Part shown: positions 22,265-30,373 of the stretch, one piece after another
How the letters are laid out: the number at the start of each line of letters is the position of its first letter
Position numbering within the stretch: position 1 is the first letter of the stretch
NCBI GenBank assembly: GCA_963777725.1
Contig: CAVZRR010000021.1
Span: 1 to 64,000 of the forward strand
DNA from: RPQJ01 sp963777725
GTDB lineage: Bacteria; Pseudomonadota; Gammaproteobacteria; Steroidobacterales; Steroidobacteraceae
Length of the DNA stretch: 64,000 nt
Reading direction: 5' to 3'
Program-made: the position numbers and the translations under genes
The notes under the pieces: generated by a model
Told to the model about the DNA's origin: nothing
Database searches by the model: none
Seen by the model: only the letters and a program-made list of their open reading frames with translations

Positions 22265-22996
22265 ATGCGCGTGACCAAGCAGACCGACCGCTACGTGATC
22301 CTCGACGACGTGCTGCCGCCCGAGCAGTTCGAGCTGATCGTCGAGTACGCCGCGCGCAACGACTACGCGCGCAATCCACGGTGGATCAAGCCGTGGGATC
22401 TCGGTGACGAGATGCCCTGGCAGACCGGCGAGACCGTGTACACGCGCGGCAAGGCGCTGCACGCGCAGGATCCTCGCAAGGCTTATCCCACCGGCCTGGC
22501 CGTGGACCTGCTGATCAAGAAGATCCTCGACTCGAAGTTCTACCGCGAGTGCGTGCCGGACACCTACGTCACCGCGCGCACGTACCTGCACCCGCCGGGC
22601 TCCGGACTTGACTGGCACGACGACGAGGGCCGCTTCGCAGGCGCGTATACCTACTATGTGCACCCGCGTTGGCACGCGTCCTGGGGTGGCGAGTTGATGA
22701 TCGTCGAGGATGTGCTCGGGCGGTCGCTGCTGCCCGAGAAGCGGCACATGCGCGACGGGCGCGTCGAGATGGTCAAGGAGACCTGGGACGTGCTCACCAA
22801 GGACGACCTGTCCGAGCTGCTGATGAACGGTACCACCAGCACCGAGTTCGTGTTCGCGAAGCCGAACCGGCTGGTGTTCATGATGGGCGGCGTCTGGCAT
22901 CGCGTGAACGTCGTGAAGCGCAACGCGCCGTTCGCGCGTGCGGCGATTGCCGGCTTCTTTCTCGGCGACGACGATCAGCAGTCGTTCTGGCGCTGA
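22265..22996 (+). CDS. 2OG-Fe(II) dioxygenase (prolyl-4-hydroxylase-like fold)
   Basis: Iron- and 2-oxoglutarate-dependent oxygenase of 243 residues. The facial triad is visible as HxD in LDWHDDEGRF and the distal His in GVWHRVNVV, with the 2OG-binding Arg probably in NAPFAR. The middle holds RWHASWGGELMIVED, typical of P4H-superfamily barrels. The substrate is unknown; hydroxylation of a protein or of an exported glycoconjugate are both possible. ATG 22265 has a GGAGCGGAGTG ribosome site formed by the end of the SGNH gene, so the pair is an operon. Confidence 0.82.
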   Translation: MRVTKQTDRYVILDDVLPPEQFELIVEYAARNDYARNPRWIKPWDLGDEMPWQTGETVYTRGKALHAQDPRKAYPTGLAVDLLIKKILDSKFYRECVPDTYVTARTYLHPPGSGLDWHDDEGRFAGAYTYYVHPRWHASWGGELMIVEDVLGRSLLPEKRHMRDGRVEMVKETWDVLTKDDLSELLMNGTTSTEFVFAKPNRLVFMMGGVWHRVNVVKRNAPFARAAIAGFFLGDDDQQSFWR

Positions 22997-23034
22997 CTCG
23001 TTTCACGTTCGCGAGTGCCTGGTTGCGCGCGGGC

Positions 23035-23144
23035 TGCCGTCGTCCGGGGCGTGTCCGGGAGAACGCCGTGGACCCATCCCTGGGGGCTCGCGGCGCGGCG
23101 TCCATGCCGCGCAGCGTCTCCCGGACACGCCCCGGACGACGGCA
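23035..23144. repeat. palindromic dispersed repeat, copy A (intergenic)
   Basis: A perfect 28-base inverted repeat (23035-23062 and 23117-23144) flanks a 54-base core. The core matches the core of a second element inside ygiQ (49533-49586, opposite strand) at 49 of 54 positions, although the arms differ. It lies between the convergent 2OG oxygenase and SGNH paralogue 2 genes. The rest of the 230-base gap holds CGCTAACGC-like short repeats. Confidence 0.9.
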
Positions 23145-23227
23145 ACCCGTGCACTCGGCTCACGCTAACGCTCGCGCGTCAGCTAACGCGCTAACGCAAA
23201 CTGCGCCTTCGCGAAAGCGAGAAAGCG

Positions 23228-25006
23228 TCAGCGCGACTGCGCCGCGCGACGCGTTTCGTCGAGCCAGTACTTCGCCCGCGTATCCTCGGGATGTTGCGCG
23301 ACGATCGCCTCTAGCGTCGCAACCGACTCGTCGGGCCGGCCCAGCATGAACTGCGCCTGCGCGAGCGACAGTCGATACTCGACCTTCGCTGCATCGAGCG
23401 CGACGGCGCGACTCAGGAAGTGCAGCCCGCGCTCGGGCTGCTGGGCTCGCAGCAGCAGCCGGCCCGCCGTGTACTGCGGCTCCGCGGCGTTGACGATCGC
23501 GTCGGCGACGTTGACGGCTACGCGCGCGGCTTCGACGTGGTTCGCCTGTTGCTGGTAAACGACCAGCGCCTCCTTCATCGCCTCCAGCCAGCTCAGGCGG
23601 CCGGCAAACCAGGTCTGCGCAATCTCCTCGATGCGTGTCGTCGCCGCGGGCAGCGTCGTCGGCCGTCGCTCCGGCACGAACGGCCAGTCGTTCTTCAGCA
23701 TGGCCACCCGGTACTCGCCGTGGAGACGATCGACCTCCGTCACCGGGATCTCGACACGGGCCGTTGCATCATCGACAGCCACGACGGCTGGGCCCGCCCA
23801 TTGCACGAGCTGCGGGAAGTAGGCGCGTGCAAGCTGGAAGTACCCTTCCACGTTCGGGTGCACGTGCTCGAGCATCAGTCCGGCGCCGATGATGCCGTTG
23901 TCGGAAGCCGCGGCGAACGCAGCCTGCACATCGACGACCGTTGCACCGGCCGCTGCTGCCGTCTCCCGGATCACCGTATTGAACGTCTGCGGTGCGCGGA
24001 ACCGCAGTTCATCGCGATCCGCTGCGGCGAGGTACTCGGAGCGAGCCGCTGCGAAGTCGCCCGAAGCCTCGAGTTGCCGAGCGCGCTCGAAGCGCGCCAG
24101 CGCAGAGGCATCGCCCGCCTCGGGCGGGGCGCTCGCGAAAGGCGGTTGGTCGCGCTCGTTGCTCGCGAGCGTGCCGATGAAGACCGGCACGCCGGCAGCC
24201 CGGTAGCGTTGCAGCAGCCGCGCGAGATTGCCGCGGAACTGCGCCAGACCCTGCTCGTACAACGGCGAGCCGAGCGGGATCGAGCGCTCGGCCGCAACGC
24301 GTGACATCAACGTGCCGTCGCGCGCCGCCAGCGGGTCGGCCGCGGGACCCAGCGATCCGAATGCCCGTTCGAGCGAACGGTAAAGATGCAGCCGCCGCAG
24401 CTTGACGATGCCGCGGGCCAGCGTCGGTGAGCGTGCGCTCGCCAGCGACGAGCCGACGCCGCCAATCCCGAGGTACTCGTTGTGGCCTGCGTACACGACG
24501 ACGGCATCGGGTTGCATGGCGATGATCTCGTCGGCAAAGTCGAGCAGCACGTAACTCGTGACCGCGGCCATGCCGGTGTTGATCACCTCGACGTGGCGGT
24601 CGGGATAGGCGCGCTGCAGGCGCTGCTGCAGCAGCGCGGCCGGAGAGGCCCAGCGGCCATAGGGAAATCCCGCGGCACTCGACTCGCCCTGCACGAAGAT
24701 TCGCAGCGTGCCGGGTGCCTTGGCGGCTGGAAACCAGGTTGTGTCGATGCTGACGTCGGGCGCACGTCGCGGATCCGGGAAGAATCGCTGCACCGCGGCC
24801 GGGTTCGGCTGCAGGAACCCCGGGGCCGCTTCGACCGGGATGAACAACGGCTCGAGCGCGCCGACCCCGGCGAGACGCAACAATCCTTCGGCTGCACCGG
24901 CGAGCAGCAGCGGGACGAGCAGCGTGATGACCAGGAACAGTCGCCGTCGTCCGGGCGATGCGGGCGTGGCTGCGGCGGCGGGAGCAGGCGGAGTCTTTCG
25001 CGTCAT
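23228..25006 (-). CDS. membrane-anchored SGNH-hydrolase-like protein with TPR tail (paralogue 2)
   Basis: 592 residues from ATG 25006; the ATG at 25027 in frame is also possible. I chose 25006 because its MTRK start resembles the MGRK start of paralogue 1. It has one N-terminal membrane segment (LFLVITLLVPLLLAGAAE), then an SGNH domain with VQGESSAAGFPYG, VYAGHNEYLGIGG and LMLEHVHPNVEGYF, then TPR-like helices (ATLEAIVAQHPEDTRAKYWL). It shares long stretches with the gene at 20443, including LIGTLASNERDQPP-like sequence. It is divergent from the carbamoyltransferase with only about 35-55 bases between starts, so both promoters must overlap. Confidence 0.78.
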   Translation of the reverse strand: MTRKTPPAPAAAATPASPGRRRLFLVITLLVPLLLAGAAEGLLRLAGVGALEPLFIPVEAAPGFLQPNPAAVQRFFPDPRRAPDVSIDTTWFPAAKAPGTLRIFVQGESSAAGFPYGRWASPAALLQQRLQRAYPDRHVEVINTGMAAVTSYVLLDFADEIIAMQPDAVVVYAGHNEYLGIGGVGSSLASARSPTLARGIVKLRRLHLYRSLERAFGSLGPAADPLAARDGTLMSRVAAERSIPLGSPLYEQGLAQFRGNLARLLQRYRAAGVPVFIGTLASNERDQPPFASAPPEAGDASALARFERARQLEASGDFAAARSEYLAAADRDELRFRAPQTFNTVIRETAAAAGATVVDVQAAFAAASDNGIIGAGLMLEHVHPNVEGYFQLARAYFPQLVQWAGPAVVAVDDATARVEIPVTEVDRLHGEYRVAMLKNDWPFVPERRPTTLPAATTRIEEIAQTWFAGRLSWLEAMKEALVVYQQQANHVEAARVAVNVADAIVNAAEPQYTAGRLLLRAQQPERGLHFLSRAVALDAAKVEYRLSLAQAQFMLGRPDESVATLEAIVAQHPEDTRAKYWLDETRRAAQSR

Positions 25007-25061
25007 CGCCAAACGCAGCGTCCCCATTTGCTACAGTGCCGGCGACTGCCAGGGGCCGCGC

Positions 25062-26904
25062 GTGCGCAAGATTCTCGGTGTTTCCGCATATTATCACGAT
25101 GCCGCGGCGGCCCTGGTCGTCGACGGGCGCGTCGTTGCGGCCGCGCAGGAAGAACGCTTCACGCGCAAGCGCCACGATGAGCGCTTCCCGGCGCAGGCCG
25201 CGCGGTATTGCCTGGAGTTCGGCAATCTCGCGCTCGACGAGCTCGATGCGGTCGTCTTCTACGACAAGCCGTTCCTGAAATTCGAGCGTCTGCTCGAGAC
25301 CTATCTCGCCTGCTCGCCGCACGGTCTCAAGTCGTTCGTAGCGGCGATGCCGGTATGGATCAAGGAGAAGCTGTTCCTCAAGGCGGAGCTGCGGCGCGAG
25401 CTGCGCATGCTCGCGCGGGACCCCGCGCGGCTGCCGCGGTTGCTGTTCAGCGAGCACCACCTGTCGCACGCCGCGTCGGCGTTCTATCCGAGCCCGTTCG
25501 AGGCAGCAGCCGTGTTGTGCCTCGACGGCGTCGGCGAGTGGGCCACGGCCTCGGCGTGGGTCGGATCGGGCGCGCGCCTGGAGCCACGCTGGGAGCTGCA
25601 CTTTCCGCACTCGCTGGGCCTGCTCTATTCGGCCTTCACCGCGTACACCGGCTTCCGGGTGAATTCGGGCGAGTACAAGATGATGGGCCTCGCGCCCTAC
25701 GGCGAGCCGCGCTACGCGGAGCTGATCCGCCGCCATCTGGTCGACATCAAGCCCGATGGCACGTTCCGCCTCGACATGCGCTTCTTCGAATACGCGACCG
25801 GCCTGCGCATGACCAGCGGGCGGTTCCACGCGCTGTTCGGCGGTCCGCCGCGCAAGCCGGACGAGCCGGTGGATCAGCGCACCATGGATATCGCAGCGTC
25901 GATCCAGGTCGTCACGGACGAGATCGTGCTCAGGCTGGCGCGCACGCTGCGGCGCGAGACCGGCGAGCGCTACCTGTGCCTCGCGGGCGGCGTGGCGCTC
26001 AACTGCGTGTCGAACGGACTGCTGGTGCGCGAAGGCGTTTTCGATGACGTCTGGATCCAGCCCGCGGCCGGCGATGCCGGTGGTGCGCTCGGCGCAGCCC
26101 TGTTCGCCTGGCACCACTCGGGCGGCCAACGGCAGTTCGGCTGGGCTGGCGACCAAGAGCGCGACGGCATGTCGGGCGCCTACCTTGGGCCCGCGTGGTC
26201 CGATGAGGAGGTCGAGCAGTTCCTCCGCGAGCAGGGTCTGCCGTACGAGCGCCTCGACCGGGCGGCGCTCGTCGAGCGTGTCGCGGGGCACCTGTCCGAG
26301 GGTGCCGTGGTCGGTTGGATGCAGGGTCGCATGGAATTCGGGCCGCGCGCGCTCGGCAACCGATCGATCCTGGCGGATCCGCGCAACCGCGAGATGCAGC
26401 GCGCGCTGAACCTGAAGATCAAGTTTCGCGAGTCCTTCCGGCCGTTCGCCCCGGCGGTGCTGCGCGAGCACGTCGCTGACCATTTCGAGCTCGACCGGGC
26501 GAGCCCGTACATGTTGCTGGTGGCACCCGTGCGCAATGCGAAGGCCGATGACCCGGCGGCCGGACGACAGGGCCTGGACCGTCTGCAGGCAGTACAGTCG
26601 CCGCTGCCGGCGGTGACCCACGTCGATTCCAGTGCCCGGGTTCAAACGGTGGATCGCAGCACGAACGAAGCATTTACCGACTTGATCGAGGCATTTCAGA
26701 CGCAAAACAGGCGTTCCCGTGCTGGTCAATACGTCCTTCAACGTGCGCGGCGAGCCGATCGTCTGCAGTCCGACCGACGCCTATCGTTGCTTCATGGCGA
26801 CCGCGATCGACTATCTGGTCATCGGGTCGTATCTGCTCGATCGCACCCGCCAACCGGCGGACCATCCGCTGCTCGCGGGTCGCCGCGAGTTCGAACCGGA
26901 CTGA
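25062..26904 (+). CDS. TobZ/NodU-type carbamoyltransferase, frameshifted near its 3' end
   Basis: O-carbamoyltransferase of the NodU/CmcH/TobZ family, about 613 residues when repaired. It transfers a carbamoyl group from carbamoyl phosphate, via carbamoyl-AMP, to a hydroxyl. The N-terminal Kae1-like domain has the metal-binding SEHHLSHAASAF and LCLDGVGEWATA. The C-terminal part has GWMQGRMEFGPRALGNRSIL and, in the +1 frame, VLVNTSFNVRGEPIVCSPTD. An extra A in the A4 run at 26704-26707 breaks the frame; without it EAFQTQ runs into TGVPVLVNTSF. In frame 0 translation reads on without a stop into the SxtJ-like gene. Start GTG 25062 follows an AGGGG site. SxtJ-like and DUF5989 genes follow within five bases. 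Confidence 0.88.
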
Positions 26905-26909
26905 GACCC

Positions 26910-27314
26910 ATGCGAACCCTCACCCCGCGGAACGGCAAGGAATTGCGCGAGTTCGGGCTCGGGCTGGCCGTGCTGGTCGTCTTCATCTTCTGGGGCTTGC
27001 TGCCGTGGCTCGGTGATCGTCCGCGGCCGACGTGGCCGCTCGTTGCGAGTGCCCTGCTGTCAGCGGCGGCGCTGGTTTGGCCAGCCGCCATCTATCCCGT
27101 CTACCGTCTGCTGTTGCCCGTGGCGCGGATCCTCGGCGTGATCAACACGTGGCTGCTGCTCGGCGCCGTCTTCTTTGGCATGCTGCTGCCGATCGGCTGG
27201 GTGTTGCGGTTGCTCGGGCGCTTGCAATATGAGACGCGGCAGGATCCCGCTGCAGCCACCTATCGCATCGAAGTGAACCCGCACCGCGAGGTGCGGCTCG
27301 AGGAGCCATTCTGA
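26910..27314 (+). CDS. SxtJ-family membrane protein
   Basis: 134 residues with about four hydrophobic segments (GLAVLVVFIFWGLLPWL, LVASALLSAAALVW and two between residues 70 and 110). It ends with a conserved-looking soluble tail (RIEVNPHREVRLEEPF). The name comes from a saxitoxin-cluster gene, but the family is widespread next to carbamoyltransferases and DUF5989 and says nothing about toxin production. ATG 26910 lies five bases after the carbamoyltransferase stop. Because of the upstream frameshift the same frame is open back into the carbamoyltransferase, so automated callers may fuse the two. Confidence 0.8.
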   Translation: MRTLTPRNGKELREFGLGLAVLVVFIFWGLLPWLGDRPRPTWPLVASALLSAAALVWPAAIYPVYRLLLPVARILGVINTWLLLGAVFFGMLLPIGWVLRLLGRLQYETRQDPAAATYRIEVNPHREVRLEEPF

Positions 27315-27467
27315 ATGGGCGAGTTCCTGAACGATCTCTGGCAGTTCATGCGGGTGCGCAAGAAGTACTGGCTGCTGCCGATCATCCTGGTGCTGTTGCT
27401 GCTCGGCGGCCTGGTGGTCGTGAGCCAGCAGTCGGCGCTGGCGTCGCTGATCTACACCGTCTTCTGA
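27315..27467 (+). CDS. DUF5989 small membrane protein
   Basis: A 50-residue protein with an amphipathic N-terminus (GEFLNDLWQFMRVRKKYW) and one membrane helix (LLPIILVLLLLGGLVVV). It ends in SLIYTVF, the pattern of the DUF5989 family found beside SxtJ and carbamoyltransferase genes. ATG 27315 overlaps the TGA of the SxtJ gene by no more than its last base context (TGAATG), so the two are coupled. It is the last gene of this block; 156 bases with a palindromic operator separate it from the amylase. Confidence 0.85.
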   Translation: MGEFLNDLWQFMRVRKKYWLLPIILVLLLLGGLVVVSQQSALASLIYTVF

Positions 27468-27550
27468 GTCGAAAAAGCCACGCGGTCGCGGACAGGATTC
27501 GCGTGATCCCGGCGACCTGACAAGGGTTTGTTCAGGGTTGATTTTTTGCG

Positions 27551-27563
27551 TTGCACCGTGCAA
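27551..27563. promoter_or_regulatory. LacI-family-type palindromic operator upstream of the maltodextrin locus
   Basis: TTGCAC-C-GTGCAA is a perfect palindrome around one central base, 61 bases before the amylase start. LacI/GalR regulators of maltose genes bind sites of this general type. No regulator gene lies in the window. I saw no second copy near glgP, the pullulanase or malK. Confidence 0.5.
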
Positions 27564-27623
27564 ACCTGCCGAACGTGTGGCGTTCCGCCGCAACACAACT
27601 AGAACACACGGTCGGCGCGGGAG

Positions 27624-29207
27624 ATGCGCAGAGCAACTGACCAGGGAACGACGGTGGGGACGCGGCCGCTGGCTGTGGCTTGGCGACTGTCGTGCTTGCT
27701 TGCCGTGCTTGCCGTCGTCGGGTGCGGGAGCGCCCCGCAGCGCGAAACGACCGCGACAGGAGCGAGTGCGCCGGTCGTCGTCGTGCCGCAGCGCGACTGG
27801 TCCGACGCGGTGCTCTATTTCGTCATCCTGGATCGATTCGCGGATGGTTCCGGCGCCAACAACCTGAACGTCGACCGCAACAATCCGGGCGGTTTCCATG
27901 GCGGCGACTTCGCCGGACTCACCGCGCAGCTCGACGAGATCGCGAGCCTCGGCGCCACGGCGATCTGGATCACGCCGATCGCGCGCCAGATCGACTTCTG
28001 CCCGCCGTCCCAGCCGCCCACGGGCGTCACGGTACCGGGCGGGTGGTTCGAGCACTGCGCGTTCCACGGCTACTGGGCCGACGACTACCAGACCATCGAC
28101 CCGCGCTTCGGCACCGAGGCGGAACTGAAGCAGCTGGTCGATGCCGCGCACGCCCGCGGCATCAAGGTGCTGCTCGACGTCGTCTACAACCACGCGGGCT
28201 ATGACGCGCAATACGTGACGAACCCGGCGACCTCGGGCTGGTTCCGTACCAAGCCGGTCGATTGCGCGGTCGACGAGCTCAACTGCCAGGTCGGCGGCCT
28301 GCCCGACTTCCGCACCGAACTGCCCGAGGTCCAGGACTACCTGCTCGATGCGCAACTCGGGCTCGCCGCGCGCACCGGGCTCGACGGCTTCCGGCTCGAC
28401 ACGGTCAAGCACGTCGAGCACGCGTTCTGGCAGCGGCACCGGCTCGAGTCTCGCGAACGAGTGAGCCCGGACTTCTTCCTGCTCGCCGAGGTCTGGGGCG
28501 GATCGGCCACCGTGCTCGACGACTATTTCGCGGCGGACGAGATGGACGCCGGCTTCGACTTCACGTTCAAGGGCAGCTGCGAGAGCTTCGTGCAGGGCAA
28601 GGGCCGCACGATCGCGTTCGCGTCCTACCTCGAGAAGCGGCACAAGGTGCGGCCCGGCTATCACCTCGCGCACTACCTGTCGTCGCACGACGAGCCGATG
28701 TCGCTGCACAACCTCGGCGGCGACCTCGACGCGTTCCGCCTGTGCGTGACCCTGCAGATGACCTCCCTCGGGATTCCCACGATTTACTACGGCGAGGAAG
28801 TGGCGCGGGATGGCAGCGTGTGGCCCTTGAACCGCAACGACATGCCCTGGGGCAACCGCGGCGTCCTGCCGGGCAAGGGCGTCAAGCGCGATGAAGCCCT
28901 GCGCGACTACTACCGCAAGCTGATCGATGTCCGCCGCAACCACACGGCCCTTTCCCGCGGCGCGTTCCGCCGCCTGTCCTCGGACGGCGACCTGCTGGTC
29001 TTCGAGCGCCATGACGAGGCGGCGGGCAATGCCGTCGTCGTGGCCGTGAACCGTGGCCAGGCTGAAGCCAGCGTGTCGGTCGATGCACCGGTCGCCTGGC
29101 GCGGCGCCGTCTCCGAAGTGATCCAGGGCACCGCGGCCGCGGTGGATGGCGGCCGGCTCAACATCGTCGTACCGCCGCGACAGGCTCGCGTGTTCGTCTC
29201 CGAATAA
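27624..29207 (+). CDS. alpha-amylase family lipoprotein (GH13)
   Basis: 527 residues. The signal peptide ends in lipobox VVGC, so the enzyme is probably anchored in the periplasm or on the surface. The GH13 barrel carries VLLDVVYNHAG (region I), GLDGFRLDTVKHVEH (nucleophile), FLLAEVWGG (acid/base) and YLSSHDEPMS (third acid), with early DAVLYFVILDRFADG. It is probably an endo-amylase or cyclomaltodextrinase-like enzyme making maltodextrins for the ABC importer that follows. ATG 27624 has no clear RBS; GTG 27654 with GGGA upstream is an alternative that still leaves a signal peptide. It heads the maltodextrin locus. Confidence 0.92.
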   Translation: MRRATDQGTTVGTRPLAVAWRLSCLLAVLAVVGCGSAPQRETTATGASAPVVVVPQRDWSDAVLYFVILDRFADGSGANNLNVDRNNPGGFHGGDFAGLTAQLDEIASLGATAIWITPIARQIDFCPPSQPPTGVTVPGGWFEHCAFHGYWADDYQTIDPRFGTEAELKQLVDAAHARGIKVLLDVVYNHAGYDAQYVTNPATSGWFRTKPVDCAVDELNCQVGGLPDFRTELPEVQDYLLDAQLGLAARTGLDGFRLDTVKHVEHAFWQRHRLESRERVSPDFFLLAEVWGGSATVLDDYFAADEMDAGFDFTFKGSCESFVQGKGRTIAFASYLEKRHKVRPGYHLAHYLSSHDEPMSLHNLGGDLDAFRLCVTLQMTSLGIPTIYYGEEVARDGSVWPLNRNDMPWGNRGVLPGKGVKRDEALRDYYRKLIDVRRNHTALSRGAFRRLSSDGDLLVFERHDEAAGNAVVVAVNRGQAEASVSVDAPVAWRGAVSEVIQGTAAAVDGGRLNIVVPPRQARVFVSE

Positions 29208-29228
29208 CCCAGAACCGGCAACCCGCAC

Positions 29229-30341
29229 ATGGCCCGAATAGCATTCCAGGGGATCGCGAAGCGCTTCGGCGACGTGAGCGTCATCGAGCAGCTCGACCTC
29301 GAGATCCACGACCAGGAGTTCATGGTGTTCGTCGGGCCCTCGGGTTGCGGCAAATCGACCGCGCTGCGCATGATCGCCGGCCTCGAGGAGCCGTCCGAAG
29401 GCACGCTGGTGATCGGAGATCGGGTCGTCAACGACGTCCACCCGAAGGACCGCGACGTCGCGATGGTCTTCCAGAGTTACGCGCTCTATCCGCACATGAC
29501 GGTGCGCGAGAACATCGCTTTCGGCCTGCGCATCCGCAAGATGCCCGAGGCCGAGATCGACAAGCTCGTGGACGAGGCCGCGGGCATCCTGGGGCTGAAA
29601 CCGCTGCTCGACCGCAAGCCGAAGGCGCTCTCGGGCGGCCAGCGCCAGCGCGTCGCGCTCGGCCGCGCGATCGTGCGCAAGCCGTCGGTCTTCCTGTTCG
29701 ACGAGCCGCTCTCGAACCTCGATGCCGAGCTGCGCGTGCAGATGCGCGCCGAGATCTCGAAGCTGCAGCACCGCCTCAAGACCACCACCGTGTACGTCAC
29801 GCACGACCAGGTCGAAGCGATGACCCTCGGACACCGGATCGCGGTGCTGGCGCCGATGGGCAAGGAGCGCAGGACCAACCTGAAGCAGGTCGGCACGCCG
29901 CTCGAGCTCTACGACAAGCCGCAGAACGTGTTCGTCGCGAAGTTCATCGGCACGCCGAACATGAACATGATGAAGGCGACCGTGAATGCCGATGCGACAC
30001 TGCTGCAGGCGGGAGGCTTCGCGACGCCGGTGCCGCAGAACTGGCGCGAAGGCCTGCGACCGCTCGCCGGACGTGACGTCCTGCTGGGCGTGCGCCCCGA
30101 GCACGTCGGTGACGCGGGTGCGCACAACTGGACATCCACGGCGCCGCTCGGCGGCACGATCGAGATCGTCGAGACGATCGGCCACGAGGTCATCGTGCAC
30201 TTCCGCTGCGGCGAGGACATCGTCATCGCCAAGCTCGGCGCGCACCGCATTCCACGCTTCGGCGAGCAGATCAGCCTGGTGATGAACTGCGACGCCATGC
30301 ACCTCTTCGATCCACAGACGGAGCAACGGTTGCCGGGCTGA
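29229..30341 (+). CDS. malK: maltodextrin ABC transporter ATPase (MalK/MsmK type)
   Basis: 370-residue ATPase energising sugar import. It has Walker A GPSGCGKST, Q-loop VFQSYALYPHMTV, signature LSGGQRQRVALGRA, Walker B VFLFDEPLSNLD and H-loop VYVTHDQVEAM. A C-terminal MOP/OB regulatory domain includes LLGVRPEHVGD. It is placed 21 bases after the amylase and 32 bases before malE. MalK-type proteins are often shared between several sugar importers, so specificity comes from malE and its neighbours. Confidence 0.95.
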   Translation: MARIAFQGIAKRFGDVSVIEQLDLEIHDQEFMVFVGPSGCGKSTALRMIAGLEEPSEGTLVIGDRVVNDVHPKDRDVAMVFQSYALYPHMTVRENIAFGLRIRKMPEAEIDKLVDEAAGILGLKPLLDRKPKALSGGQRQRVALGRAIVRKPSVFLFDEPLSNLDAELRVQMRAEISKLQHRLKTTTVYVTHDQVEAMTLGHRIAVLAPMGKERRTNLKQVGTPLELYDKPQNVFVAKFIGTPNMNMMKATVNADATLLQAGGFATPVPQNWREGLRPLAGRDVLLGVRPEHVGDAGAHNWTSTAPLGGTIEIVETIGHEVIVHFRCGEDIVIAKLGAHRIPRFGEQISLVMNCDAMHLFDPQTEQRLPG

Positions 30342-30373
30342 ACGCCGCTGCAACCCTTCCTGGAGTCAGGCAA

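Noticed and set aside
23145..23227. A CRISPR-like array from the repeated CGCTAACGC units
   Set aside because: Units are very short and irregular, with no spacer periodicity and no cas genes.
26680..26740. Programmed frameshifting in the carbamoyltransferase
   Set aside because: The A4 run is short, there is no downstream structure or upstream stimulator, and three other genes nearby show similar +1 defects, which favours consensus error.
26910..27314. Saxitoxin biosynthesis because of an SxtJ-family protein and a carbamoyltransferase
   Set aside because: No sxtA polyketide synthase-like gene or amidinotransferase is present. SxtJ and carbamoyltransferases are widespread outside toxin clusters.
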